Shown here: positions 39,981 through 48,803 of the stretch, piece after piece
Numbering within the stretch: the stretch's first letter is position 1
Layout of the letters: each line of letters opens with the position of its first letter
Assembly: GCF_008017545.1 (NCBI RefSeq)
Contig: NZ_VRTZ01000002.1
Coordinates: forward strand, 839,401-903,400
Source of the DNA: Homoserinibacter sp. GY 40078
GTDB taxonomy: Bacteria; Actinomycetota; Actinomycetes; Actinomycetales; Microbacteriaceae
Direction: 5' to 3'
DNA: 64,000 nucleotides
Position numbers and translations under genes: made by a program
Notes under the pieces: model-generated
Told to the model about the DNA's origin: nothing
Databases searched by the model: none
What the model saw: only the letters and a program-made list of their open reading frames with translations

Positions 39981-41287
39981 GAGGTTCGTGTGGTCGGGAT
40001 GCCGTCCATGACGATGGCGGCGAGTTCGCGCGCCGACTCGCGCGTGAAGGGCTTGAGAGTGCTCCAGCGGATGACGGATCCCGCGGCGAGCTCGGCGTCG
40101 TACGGCATCCGCACGACGGCCCGCACGCGCGAGCTGAAGTGGGCGTCGATCTCGTCGAGCTTCACGAGGTTGGTGCCGTGGGTGGCGGTGTTGATCGCGA
40201 CCACGGCGTTCCGGACGAGGTGCCCATAGTTGTTGGCCTCGAGCCACGTGAGGGTTTCGGAGGCGAGCCGCGCCTCGTCGACGCTGCCTCCCGAGACGAT
40301 CACGATCGAGTCGGCGCGCTGCAGAGTGGCGCGCATCACGGAGTGCACGATGCCCGTGCCGCAGTCGGTGAGCGCGATCGAGTAGTACCGCGACACGAGG
40401 TCGGCGACGACGTTGTAGTCGTTCTCGTCGAAGGCCTCCGACAGCAGCGGATCGGTGTCGGACGCGAGGACGTCCAGGCGCGTCTCGTCGCGGGAGACGT
40501 GGCTCGAGAACTCGCTGAAGTCCTTGATGGCGGCGGCGTGGGTGACGATGTCGCGGACCGTCGACCGGGTCTGCCGGGCGACGCGCTCGGAGAGCGTGCC
40601 GCGATCCGGGTTGGCGTCGACCGCGATGATGCGGTCTTCCCGCACATCCGAGAGGGCCATGCCGATGAGGGTCGTGATCGTCGTCTTGCCGACGCCGCCC
40701 TTGCGGGTGAGGACCGGCACGAAGCGGGTTCCGCCCTCGAAGCGCTTCGCGATCCGCGCGTCGAGCGCCTTGCGGGCACGGACCTTCGGCGAATCGCCCA
40801 GGTTCACGAGGTGCAGGGTGCTCGCGTACACGAATGCGGGCCAGCCACCCTCGGGCGCCGTGCGGTTGCGCTTCGGCTCGAGCAGGCGGTCGGGGGTGAG
40901 CATCGCGGCGGGCTCGGGAGACGTTCCCGGGCGACCCCGACCGCGGCGCGAATAGAGCTCGTCGTCGCCGGGCAGCGGGACGATCGGGATCTCGGAGGAC
41001 GGCGCCGCGTCGTCGTCGGCAGTGTGGACGACATCCGAGACGACCTCGATCGAAACGGTGCCGGAGCCGTCGGCGACGACCGGTGCGACCGACGAAGGCG
41101 TCGTGACGACCTCGCCGAGGGCGACCTGCACCTCGTCTTCCGGAGCCTCGTGATGCTGTGCCGGAAGCTCGACCGAGAGTGTCAGATTGTCGGGGAGGGC
41201 TGCGACGCTCGGGGCGTCGGAGCTCTGGGGTTCGGGAACCGAGGCGTTGTCGTCCCCGGGGTCCTCCCCCGTTGTGGTGCGCACCAT
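39977..41287 (-). CDS. MinD/ParA-like ATPase with disordered N-terminus (EspI-like)
   Basis: 436 residues from the ATG at 41287. The first ~165 are acidic, Pro/Ser/Val-rich and probably disordered. A linker precedes a deviant Walker A P-loop (VLTRKGGVGKTTITTLIG), then IIAVDANPDRGTLSERV and VIVSGGSVDEARL. The form SRKGGVGKTT...DANPD.GTL resembles the ATPases found in ESX/type VII secretion loci (EspI, Rv3876) rather than plasmid ParA. No ESX gene is in the window. It may position a protein complex at the membrane; its target is unknown. Confidence 0.8.
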   Translation of the reverse strand: MVRTTTGEDPGDDNASVPEPQSSDAPSVAALPDNLTLSVELPAQHHEAPEDEVQVALGEVVTTPSSVAPVVADGSGTVSIEVVSDVVHTADDDAAPSSEIPIVPLPGDDELYSRRGRGRPGTSPEPAAMLTPDRLLEPKRNRTAPEGGWPAFVYASTLHLVNLGDSPKVRARKALDARIAKRFEGGTRFVPVLTRKGGVGKTTITTLIGMALSDVREDRIIAVDANPDRGTLSERVARQTRSTVRDIVTHAAAIKDFSEFSSHVSRDETRLDVLASDTDPLLSEAFDENDYNVVADLVSRYYSIALTDCGTGIVHSVMRATLQRADSIVIVSGGSVDEARLASETLTWLEANNYGHLVRNAVVAINTATHGTNLVKLDEIDAHFSSRVRAVVRMPYDAELAAGSVIRWSTLKPFTRESARELAAIVMDGIPTTRTS

Positions 41288-41297
41288 GGCCCCGACC

Positions 41298-44200
41298 CTA
41301 CTCGACCACGACGAGCAGGTCTCCCGCGTCGACCTGCTGGGTGGTGGGGATCGCAAGACGCGCGACGCGGCCGGCGACCGGCGTCGTGATCGCCGCTTCC
41401 ATCTTCATCGCCTCGATCGTCGCGACCGGCTGGCCGGCCTCCACGGTGTCGCCCTCGGAGACCTTCAGCGTCACGACCCCCGAGAACGGGGCGGCGACCT
41501 GACCGGGCTTCGACGATTCCGCCTTCTCGGCCGCGGCCTCCTTGACGGTGATGCTGCGGTCGCGCGCGAACACGGGCCGGAGCTGGCCGTTCAGGATCGC
41601 CATGACCGTGCGCATACCCTTGTCGTCGGCCTCGCCGATCGCCTCGAGCCCGACGAACAGGTTGACGCCCGGCCCGATCTGCACGGTGTGCTCGACACCC
41701 GGCTTGAGCCCGTAGAGGTAGTCGACCGTGTCGAGGGTCGAGAGGTCGCCGTACTGGTCGCGCACCTGCTCGAATTGGCGCGTCGGCGCGGGGAACAGCA
41801 GCTTGTTGAGAGTGGTGCGGCGCGCCTCGGTGTCTCCTTCGAGGCCCGCGCGGTCGTCGTCCGACAGCTCCTCGACGCCGACCCGCACCTCGCGGCCCTT
41901 CAGCACCTTGCTGCGGAACGGCTCCGGCCATCCGCCGGGGAGGTCGCCCAGCTCGCCCGCCATGAAGCCGATCACCGAGTCGGGGATGTCGTACTTGTCG
42001 GGGTTCTGCTCGAAGTCGGCCGGGTCGGCGTTCGTCGCCGCGAGCTGCAGCGCGAGGTCGCCGACGACCTTCGACGACGGCGTGACCTTCGTGGGGCGAC
42101 CGAGGATCCGGTTCGCGGCGGCGTACCAGTCCTCCACCTTCTCGAACTGGTCGCCGAGGCCGAGCGCGATCGCCTGCTGACGCAGGTTCGACAGCTGACC
42201 GCCGGGGATCTCGTGGTGGTACACGCGACCGGTGGGGCCGGGCAGGCCCGACTCGAACGGCTTATAGGCGCGGCGCACCGCCTCCCAGTAGGGCTCGAGG
42301 TCCGAGACCGCGTCGAGCGAGATGCCCGTGTCGCGGTCGGTGTGCGCGGTCGCCGCGATGAGGGCCGAGAGCGAGGGCTGGCTCGTGGTTCCGGCCATCG
42401 GGGCGGATGCCGCATCCACCGCATCCGCGCCCGCCCGCGAGGCGGCGAGCAGCGTGGCGAGCTGGCCGCCTGCGGTGTCGTGGGTGTGCACGTGCACGGG
42501 CAGATCGAAGCGCTCGCGGAGGGCGCTCACGAGCTTCTCGGCGGCGCCGGCGCGCAGCAGGCCCGCCATGTCCTTGATGGCGATGATGTGCGCACCCGCG
42601 TCGACGATCTGCTCGGCGAGTCGCAGGTAGTAGTCGAGCGTGTACAGCTCTTCCTTCGGGTCGAGCAGGTCGGCGGTGTAGCAGAGCGCCACCTCGGCGA
42701 CCGTCGTGCCCGTTTCGAGCACCGCGTCGATCGCGGGACGCATCTGGTCGACGTCGTTCAGAGCGTCGAAGATGCGGAAGATGTCGATGCCGGTCGACGC
42801 CGCCTCGCGGACGAACGCCTCGGTCACCTCCGTCGGGTACGGGGTGTAGCCGACCGTGTTGCGGCCGCGCAGCAGCATCTGGATGGCGACGTTCGGAAGG
42901 GCCTCGCGCATCCGCGACAGGCGCTCCCACGGGTCTTCCCCGAGGAAGCGCAGCGCGACGTCGTAGGTGGCGCCGCCCCAGGCCTCGACGGAGAGCAGCT
43001 GAGGCGTCATGCGCGCGAGGTGCGGCATGACCGCCACGAGGTCCTTCGTGCGCACGCGCGTCGCGAGGAGCGACTGGTGGGCGTCGCGGAAGGTCGTCTC
43101 GGTGACGGCGAGGGCTGTCTGGGTGCGCAGGGCGTGTGCGAACCCGGCGGGGCCGAGCTCGAGCAGGCGCTGGCGGGAGCCGTCGGGCGCCGGGGTCGCG
43201 AGGTCGACCTCGGGGAGCTTGAGCGAGGGCTCGATCGCGCCCGCGCCGTCGCCGTAGGGCTGGTTGACGGTCACGTCGGCCAGCCAGTTGAGGATCTTGG
43301 TGCCGCGGTCGCGGGACTCGCGGCCCCGCAGCAGACCGGGGCGCTCCTCGATGAACGAGGTGGCGATGTCGCCCGCGACGAAGGCGGGGTCGTCGAGCAC
43401 GGCCTGCAGGAACGGGATGTTCGTGGAGACGCCGCGGATGCGGAACTCGGCGAGGCCGCGACGCGCACGCGCGACGGCCGCCGGGAAGTCGCGCCCACGA
43501 GCGGTCATCTTGGCGAGCATCGAGTCGAAGTGGGGGCTGATCTGCGCGCCCGGGTTGATCGTGCCGCCGTCGAGGCGGATGCCCGCACCGCCCGGCGAGC
43601 GGTAGGTGGTGATCTTGCCGGTGTCGGGGCGGAAGCCCTGCGACGGGTCTTCCGTGGTGATGCGGCACTGGAGCGCCGCGCCGCGGAGGTGGATCGAATC
43701 CTGGGTGAGGCCGAGGTCGGCGAGCGTCTGGCCCGCGGCGATGCGCATCTGCGACTGCACGAGGTCGACATCCGTGACCTCTTCGGTGACGGTGTGCTCC
43801 ACCTGGATGCGGGGGTTCATCTCGATGAACACGTGCTTGCCAGCGCGCTCCCCTGCGGTGTCGAGAAGGAACTCGACCGTGCCGGCGTTGACGTATCCGA
43901 TGGACCGAGCGAACGCGACCGCGTCGCGGTAGAGCGCCTGGCGGGTCTCGTCGTCGAGGTTCGGGGCCGGCGCGATCTCGACCACCTTCTGGTGGCGACG
44001 CTGCACCGAGCAGTCGCGCTCGAACAGGTGGACGGTCTCGCCGGTCGCGTCGGCGAGGATCTGCACCTCGATGTGACGCGGCCGCAGCACCGCCTGCTCG
44101 ATGAACATGGTCGGGTCGCCGAAGGCGCTGTCGGCCTCGCGCATGGCGGCTTCGAGGGCGGGACGCAGCTCTTCGCGGGTGTCGACGCGGCGCATGCCAC

Positions 44201-44696
44201 GGCCACCGCCACCGGCGACCGCCTTCGCGAAGACCGGGAAGCCGATCTCGTCGGCACCGTCGAGCAGCACCTGGATGTCGGTGGTGGCGGGGGTGGACTT
44301 CAAGACGGGAACGCCCGCCGAGATCGCCCGCTCCTTCGCGGTGACCTTGTTGCCCGCCATCTCGAGCACGTGCGAGCCGGGCCCGATGAAGGTGATGCCG
44401 TTCTCGGCGGCGGCCTGGGCGAGCTCGGGGTTCTCGGAGAGGAAGCCGTAGCCGGGGTAGATCGCATCCGCACCCGCCTCCTTCGCGACGCGGATGATCT
44501 CCGACACGTCGAGGTAGGCCCTCACCGGGTGGCCCTTCTCGCCGATGAGGTACGCCTCGTCGGCCTTCAGGCGATGCATCGAGTTGCGGTCTTCCCACGG
44601 GTAGACGGCGACGGTGCGGGCGCCGAGCTCGTAGGCGGCGCGGAACGCGCGGATCGCGATCTCGCCGCGGTTTGCCACCAGGATCTTCGAGAACAT
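41298..44696 (-). CDS. pyc: Pyruvate carboxylase
   Basis: 1132 residues. Biotin carboxylase domain (1-450: ILVANRGEIAIRAFRAA, KAVAGGGGRGMR, EMNPRIQVEHTVTE), carboxyltransferase (about 530-830: EAWGGATYDVALRFL, HTHDTAGGQ), tetramerisation part, and C-terminal biotinyl domain with the lysine in IEAMKMEA. It carboxylates pyruvate to oxaloacetate to refill the TCA cycle. GGAGGAAGG lies before the ATG, and it is divergent from parA. Confidence 0.97.
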   Translation of the reverse strand: MFSKILVANRGEIAIRAFRAAYELGARTVAVYPWEDRNSMHRLKADEAYLIGEKGHPVRAYLDVSEIIRVAKEAGADAIYPGYGFLSENPELAQAAAENGITFIGPGSHVLEMAGNKVTAKERAISAGVPVLKSTPATTDIQVLLDGADEIGFPVFAKAVAGGGGRGMRRVDTREELRPALEAAMREADSAFGDPTMFIEQAVLRPRHIEVQILADATGETVHLFERDCSVQRRHQKVVEIAPAPNLDDETRQALYRDAVAFARSIGYVNAGTVEFLLDTAGERAGKHVFIEMNPRIQVEHTVTEEVTDVDLVQSQMRIAAGQTLADLGLTQDSIHLRGAALQCRITTEDPSQGFRPDTGKITTYRSPGGAGIRLDGGTINPGAQISPHFDSMLAKMTARGRDFPAAVARARRGLAEFRIRGVSTNIPFLQAVLDDPAFVAGDIATSFIEERPGLLRGRESRDRGTKILNWLADVTVNQPYGDGAGAIEPSLKLPEVDLATPAPDGSRQRLLELGPAGFAHALRTQTALAVTETTFRDAHQSLLATRVRTKDLVAVMPHLARMTPQLLSVEAWGGATYDVALRFLGEDPWERLSRMREALPNVAIQMLLRGRNTVGYTPYPTEVTEAFVREAASTGIDIFRIFDALNDVDQMRPAIDAVLETGTTVAEVALCYTADLLDPKEELYTLDYYLRLAEQIVDAGAHIIAIKDMAGLLRAGAAEKLVSALRERFDLPVHVHTHDTAGGQLATLLAASRAGADAVDAASAPMAGTTSQPSLSALIAATAHTDRDTGISLDAVSDLEPYWEAVRRAYKPFESGLPGPTGRVYHHEIPGGQLSNLRQQAIALGLGDQFEKVEDWYAAANRILGRPTKVTPSSKVVGDLALQLAATNADPADFEQNPDKYDIPDSVIGFMAGELGDLPGGWPEPFRSKVLKGREVRVGVEELSDDDRAGLEGDTEARRTTLNKLLFPAPTRQFEQVRDQYGDLSTLDTVDYLYGLKPGVEHTVQIGPGVNLFVGLEAIGEADDKGMRTVMAILNGQLRPVFARDRSITVKEAAAEKAESSKPGQVAAPFSGVVTLKVSEGDTVEAGQPVATIEAMKMEAAITTPVAGRVARLAIPTTQQVDAGDLLVVVE

Positions 44697-44740
44697 GCGG
44701 TCCTTCCTCCCGGTGACCGGGCGCGGGGGCTTTGGGTTCT

Positions 44741-44754
44741 TTCAGACTAGTGAA
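44741..44754. promoter_or_regulatory. Inverted repeat in the pyc-parA divergent promoter
   Basis: TTCA-GACTAG-TGAA in the 74-base gap between the pyc and parA starts. Read on the minus strand it contains TAGTCT, a possible pyc -10; it ends just before the parA -10. Confidence 0.35.
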
Positions 44755-44756
44755 GG

Positions 44757-44762
44757 TAGGCT
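44757..44762 (+). promoter_or_regulatory. -10 box, leaderless promoter of parA
   Basis: TAGGCT ends eight bases before the GTG at 44771, with no ribosome site. Confidence 0.45.
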
Positions 44763-44770
44763 GCCTTCTC

Positions 44771-45583
44771 GTGCATGTCCTCAGTGTGAGCTCCCTCAAG
44801 GGAGGCGTCGGCAAGACGACGGTCACGCTCGGACTGGCGTCCGCGGCCTTCGCGCGGGGCATCTCCACACTCGTCGTCGACCTCGATCCGCAGTCCGACG
44901 TGTCGACCGGAATGGACATCAACGTCTCCGGTCATCTGAACGTCGCTGACGTGCTCGCGTCGCCGAAGGAGAAGATCGTGCGCTCGGCGATCGCGCCCTC
45001 CGGCTGGACCCGCGGACGCACCGGGCGGATCGACGTGCTCATCGGGTCGCCGTCGGCGATCAACTTCGACGGACCGCATCCGTCGATCCGCGACATCTGG
45101 AAGCTCGAGGAGGCGCTCGCGCACGTCGAGAAGGAGTACGAGCTCGTGCTCATCGACTGCGCGCCGTCGCTCAACGCGCTCACCCGCACCGCGTGGGCCG
45201 CATCCGATCGCGTGGTCGTGGTGACGGAGCCGGGCCTCTTCTCGGTCGCGGCCGCCGACCGCGCGCTGCGCGCCATCGAGGAGATCCGCCGCGGTATCTC
45301 GCCCCGCCTGCAGCCGCTCGGCATCATCGTGAACCGCGCGCGCGTGCAGTCGCTTGAGCACCAGTTCCGCATCAAGGAGTTGCGCGACATGTTCGGGCCG
45401 CTCGTGCTCTCGCCCCAGCTGCCCGAGCGCACCTCGCTGCAGCAGGCGCAGGGCGCCGCGAAGCCCCTGCACGTGTGGCCGGGCGAAGGGGCCCAGGAGA
45501 TGGCCCACAACTTCGATCAGCTGCTGGAGCGCGTGCTGCGCACCTCGCGCATGACCGAGGTGCAGCCCTCCCCCAGCGCCTGA
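44771..45583 (+). CDS. ParA-family ATPase
   Basis: 270 residues from a GTG at 44771. Deviant Walker A SSLKGGVGKTTVTLGLASAA, Walker A' VVDLDPQSDVSTGMD, Walker B VLIDCAPSLNALTRTA. The usual Soj/ParA fold with no N-terminal DNA-binding domain. No parB or parS-like cluster follows, so it is an orphan rather than the chromosome ParAB pair. It is convergent with the first array gene. Confidence 0.9.
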   Translation: MHVLSVSSLKGGVGKTTVTLGLASAAFARGISTLVVDLDPQSDVSTGMDINVSGHLNVADVLASPKEKIVRSAIAPSGWTRGRTGRIDVLIGSPSAINFDGPHPSIRDIWKLEEALAHVEKEYELVLIDCAPSLNALTRTAWAASDRVVVVTEPGLFSVAAADRALRAIEEIRRGISPRLQPLGIIVNRARVQSLEHQFRIKELRDMFGPLVLSPQLPERTSLQQAQGAAKPLHVWPGEGAQEMAHNFDQLLERVLRTSRMTEVQPSPSA

Positions 45584-45692
45584 CGGGCGGGCGGACGGCC
45601 ACGTGCCGGGAGGCTCCCCAGCACCTGCACGCTCCGGCGGGTTTCCCGCAATCAGGCCCTAACCCGACCGGGGCCAGCTGAGGAACCGGCAA

Positions 45693-46112
45693 CTATCGCC
45701 AGATCCATAAGGGGCTGGGGTCGTAGTACTCACCGCTGTCTTCGTTCGTGAAACACACGCCGGCGACGACGTAGCCCTCGAATGAACCAGCCCGGAGCAG
45801 AAATACGAGCTTACGTTTCGGCGGATATAGACCAGTCTCGGCGAGGATTTGCTCCGACTCGAGAGAATCTGCCTCAGCGACGACCAACGGATCCAGCGCG
45901 GTCAGCAACTTCATCGCGTGGACATTCTGAAAGAGGATGTCCACGCGCGTCGCGAAAGCCTCCGACTTGTTGCTACGCAAGAGCAGCCGACCCATGGTAA
46001 CTGAGTAGGCCCACACTTGATATTGACGCTTGGGGACGTCCATCACGCGGCGCTCATAACATGAGGATACCTGGAGGAACCCGACATCCTCCACAACTTC
46101 GACCAGCCTCAC
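45693..46112 (-). CDS. Array gene 1: unknown protein, putative immunity
   Basis: 139 residues, not assigned to a named family. Alternating strands with a YSVTMGRLLLRSNKSEAFATRVDILFQNVHAMKLL core and an aromatic C-terminus (YYDPSPLWIWR). No signal peptide or membrane segment. It starts with GTG overlapping the stop of the next upstream gene (GTGA) and is the last gene of the minus-strand array. Function inferred only from company. Confidence 0.65.
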   Translation of the reverse strand: MRLVEVVEDVGFLQVSSCYERRVMDVPKRQYQVWAYSVTMGRLLLRSNKSEAFATRVDILFQNVHAMKLLTALDPLVVAEADSLESEQILAETGLYPPKRKLVFLLRAGSFEGYVVAGVCFTNEDSGEYYDPSPLWIWR

Positions 46113-46540
46113 GGGGAGATGCGACCAGGAGAGTAGCTGGCTGTCAGCTCCACAATCCGATCGCTTCGCTTCATGTCGATGGTGGCGTCAGACTCCGTGA
46201 ATTCGAATACCTGATCACCGCCGGCCTCTAGGCCGTCTAGCAACGCGGCCATGCAGATAGCGAAGTCCAGGACCGGCGCCCAGCCGCAGTGAGTGCTGAA
46301 GTCCAGATCACCGACTTCGAAACGAATGTCGCCGAGGAAGCAGTCGTAGTGGAGCGCGATCGCGGGCAGCGCGTCCCCGGCGACGTTGTCATCGAGTCGG
46401 TCTATTGCAATCGTTGCGTCGAGAATGACACGTCCGTCTTGTGGGTCCGGACGGCGACCTCCTTGCGCGTCGGTTCCCAGTCTTCGAATCCGGCATCCCG
46501 CGGTGTTGACTACGCGCGCGTGGTCGCCGGTTGATGCCAT
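46109..46540 (-). CDS. Array gene 2: unknown protein, putative immunity
   Basis: 143 residues from the ATG at 46540, one base after the barstar-like gene's stop; the longer frame upstream is its shadow. Acidic, with repeated LDFSTHCGWAPVLDFAICMAALLDGL and FEFTESDATIDMKRS segments suggesting a beta-rich fold. No membrane segment. Family not recognised. Confidence 0.7.
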   Translation of the reverse strand: MASTGDHARVVNTAGCRIRRLGTDAQGGRRPDPQDGRVILDATIAIDRLDDNVAGDALPAIALHYDCFLGDIRFEVGDLDFSTHCGWAPVLDFAICMAALLDGLEAGGDQVFEFTESDATIDMKRSDRIVELTASYSPGRISP

Positions 46541-46541
46541 T

Positions 46542-47069
46542 TCAGCCACCGCTCTTCTGATCGTCCAACGGCGCCGTCGGCAGTCCGGCGGCCGCCCAGA
46601 GACGTGCCGCACTCTCGACCTCGGCGCGCGTTCCCGCGAGTACGACGTGGAACGGGACCGCGGGCCGGTCCCACCATGCACCCTGCTCGATCGGCTGCGC
46701 CCAGTCCGCTGCCGCCGACCTCAACGATCCCGCGAGCACGCTGAGCTGCGTCGCGTCCGCATCGGCAAGGACCTGATCGGGCTCGGTGATGACGACGAGA
46801 TGCCCACGGCCGGCGGGCAACTCCAGATCGGCGACGCACTCGTCGAACGCGTCCCAGTTCTCGCCGAAGTACAGGGGAAATTGCATCGCCGCCGCAAACT
46901 CATCGAACAGTCCGCCGCGCGTACGCATCTTGCGACCTCGAACGACCCGCGTACTCAGGCCGACCTCGATCCATCTGATGATCGCCGACCCGATCGACTG
47001 CGGATCACCGACCAAAGTGAACGGCTGGAGGTCGGAGTGAACCTCCGATAATGCCCACTCACCCGTCAT
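46542..47069 (-). CDS. Array gene 3: barstar-family protein
   Basis: 175 residues from the ATG at 47069, which has GGGGCGGGAC upstream (ATGs at 47093 and 47087 lack one). The barstar core is clear: GLFDEFAAAMQFPLYFGENWDAFDECVADLEL, whose F-x(2)P-x(2)FG-x-NWDAF-x(2)CL pattern marks ribonuclease inhibitors. The N-terminal ~35 residues and the tail are extensions. Barstars block barnase-type RNases in the cytoplasm; no RNase toxin is in the window. This is the best functional anchor of the array. Confidence 0.85.
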   Translation of the reverse strand: MTGEWALSEVHSDLQPFTLVGDPQSIGSAIIRWIEVGLSTRVVRGRKMRTRGGLFDEFAAAMQFPLYFGENWDAFDECVADLELPAGRGHLVVITEPDQVLADADATQLSVLAGSLRSAAADWAQPIEQGAWWDRPAVPFHVVLAGTRAEVESAARLWAAAGLPTAPLDDQKSGG

Positions 47070-47112
47070 CGTCCCGCCCCGAATCATTAGCAATCATCAT
47101 TCCGCAGAAGGC

Positions 47113-47586
47113 TCACGCGGTCTTTCCGGTTTCGTAGATCAGGTTGCCCCGGGTTTGGCGATCGGCCAAGAAGTCGGCGATCACCTGGGCGTGTGCAGCG
47201 TCGCGAGTATCGACGGCAAGCAGGTGCCGCGATGACCATTCCAGTAGGGCTCCGAACATGTGCAAGGAGCCAGCGACCTCGTTGGGCGGATGGATCGACT
47301 CACCGAACCACACTCGGAAGACATACCGGCCGGACGGCTCGACCACTCGACTGATCACGTACTTCCGAGGACCTTCCGCCGCCGTCTCGACGACATCCCC
47401 CAACGCGAGGTCGTAGACAAAGAACGGGATGCAGCACAACTCGAACTGAACTTCCGAGATCTGACGCGCCCAGAGTTGCTCACGCGCCAAAGCCGCCCCC
47501 TGGGACGAGATGTCGGCAGCAATGATGAAGTCGCTCCGATCTCGCCAAACAGGTTCCAGTTGCCTAGCCTCCCCTTCCCGGCTCAC
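47113..47586 (-). CDS. Array gene 4: DUF4265 protein
   Basis: 157 residues from a GTG with GGTGGGG upstream. The DUF4265 pattern is seen in REQLWARQ, FELCCIPFFVYDLALGDVVET, and the later RVVEPSGRYVFRVWF. The family is known from toxin-immunity loci, but no biochemistry is established. No membrane segment. Confidence 0.75.
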   Translation of the reverse strand: MSREGEARQLEPVWRDRSDFIIAADISSQGAALAREQLWARQISEVQFELCCIPFFVYDLALGDVVETAAEGPRKYVISRVVEPSGRYVFRVWFGESIHPPNEVAGSLHMFGALLEWSSRHLLAVDTRDAAHAQVIADFLADRQTRGNLIYETGKTA

Positions 47587-47609
47587 TGCCCCACCGGCTG
47601 GTCTGACGA

Positions 47610-48038
47610 TCAGTTCGGAGTCAACGACTCGACCAGGGCGCGAATCGAGTCCAGGTTCTCAGCGATTCCCTTCCGCCTGGCGAAGGACTCGGCCTCATCA
47701 ATAGCTTCACCCAAGAGGTTCAGAAGCACCTCATATCGATCCGAGACCTCGCCCGGCGGAACCGCCGCCTGCACCATAAGGTGCGAATCCCTCCTGCTGA
47801 AGCGCCCCGTCCGCACTCCCTCGAACTCATTAGGCGCCAACTTGCCATCGACGTGATACACGACGTTCACTCGCAGCGGACTCACGACTCCCTCGCTAGC
47901 CTTGATGACCTGTTTCATCACCGAGCGAATAGCCAACCCCCACGCGTTGTTCTCGGCGTCCGAGTCGCCAAGGATGAATCCGACTGAGAGCACGGCCGGT
48001 TCGCCATCCGAGTTCGTCATCCCACCGCCCCTGCTCAC
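47610..48038 (-). CDS. Array gene 5a: tandem paralogue, downstream copy
   Basis: 142 residues from a GTG at 48038 that overlaps the upstream stop (GTGA); an internal ATG at 48020 (MTNSDGEP) is an alternative, and both copies share this arrangement. The mid-section LRVNVVYHVDGKLAPNEFEG, followed by RTGRFS, is identical in both copies. Differences cluster in the N-terminal half. Family not recognised; soluble. Confidence 0.72.
   Translation of the reverse strand: MSRGGGMTNSDGEPAVLSVGFILGDSDAENNAWGLAIRSVMKQVIKASEGVVSPLRVNVVYHVDGKLAPNEFEGVRTGRFSRRDSHLMVQAAVPPGEVSDRYEVLLNLLGEAIDEAESFARRKGIAENLDSIRALVESLTPN
47631..48038. repeat. Direct tandem repeat, unit A
   Basis: This unit matches unit B with a constant offset of 422 bases and no gaps over the coding part. 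The right-hand ends (CGAGTTCGTCATCCCACCGC and the following CCCTGCTCAC) are identical. Confidence 0.9.
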
Positions 48039-48460
48039 GGCTCCAACGAATCGACCAGGGCGCGAATCGACGCAAGGTTCTCAGCGATTCCCTTGCGCCT
48101 GGCGAAGGACTCGGCCTCATCAATAGCTTCACGCAAGAGGTTCAGCAACACCTCATGTCGATCCGAGACCTCGCCCGGCGGAACCGCCGCCTGCACCATA
48201 AGGTGCGAATCCTTCTTGCTGAATCGCCCCGTCCGCACTCCCTCGAACTCATTAGGCGCCAGCTTGCCATCGACGTGATACACGACGTTCACTCGCAGTG
48301 GGCTCACGACTCCCTCACGCGCCTCGATCACCTCGTTCATCACCGAGCGAATAGCCAGTTTCCAAGCCCGGTTCTCGGCGTCCGAGTCGCCGAGAATGGC
48401 GCCAACTGAGAGCACGGCCGGTGCGCCGCCCGAGTTCGTCATCCCACCGCCCCTGCTCAC
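48035..48460 (-). CDS. Array gene 5b: tandem paralogue, upstream copy
   Basis: 141 residues from a GTG at 48460 (GTGA overlap with the 79-residue gene), with an alternative ATG at 48442. Compared with the downstream copy, 15 of about 133 aligned residues differ and there are no gaps. Changes such as F15A, N25R, G28K and Y96H-type swaps alter charge and may change partner specificity. The C-terminal three residues differ. Confidence 0.72.
   Translation of the reverse strand: MSRGGGMTNSGGAPAVLSVGAILGDSDAENRAWKLAIRSVMNEVIEAREGVVSPLRVNVVYHVDGKLAPNEFEGVRTGRFSKKDSHLMVQAAVPPGEVSDRHEVLLNLLREAIDEAESFARRKGIAENLASIRALVDSLEP
48053..48460. repeat. Direct tandem repeat, unit B
   Basis: Second copy of the 422-base unit; the immediate tandem arrangement and high identity imply a recent unequal duplication. 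Confidence 0.9.
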
Positions 48461-48696
48461 GTCTCCGGCTGGTACGTCTCGCGCAACAACTCGGCGACGT
48501 TGGAAAGGAGCGCGCGAGCGTCGGCAGGGGTAAAGCCGAGCCTGGTGTGAAACTCCCAATCCTCGACGGCCTCCAGCGTCTCAAGGAGCCCCCCACCAAA
48601 GAGGAGCAGATCATCACGGGTCATTCCGATCACGAGCTCGGCATCATCTATCTCGTCTTCACCGATCCATCTCGAGTCGGGACGCAATAGCCTCAT
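48457..48696 (-). CDS. Array gene 6: small unknown protein
   Basis: 79 residues from the ATG at 48696, with GAGG upstream; a GTG at 48705 is possible. Acidic helical protein with ELVIGMTRDDLLLFGGGLLETLEAVEDWEFHTRLGFTP split over two helices. TAAAGT seven bases upstream of the ATG may be a -10 box. Similar small proteins occur in other actinobacterial immunity arrays; no function is known. Confidence 0.68.
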   Translation of the reverse strand: MRLLRPDSRWIGEDEIDDAELVIGMTRDDLLLFGGGLLETLEAVEDWEFHTRLGFTPADARALLSNVAELLRETYQPET

Positions 48697-48803
48697 TTGC
48701 CTCACTTTAGGGCGGGAGAGGTTGCCAGAGTGCCCGACCCCGCGAAATGACGTACCCGCATGCCGCCCGAGTACGTGACGACCCTCAGCACGCGGCAGAT
48801 CGC

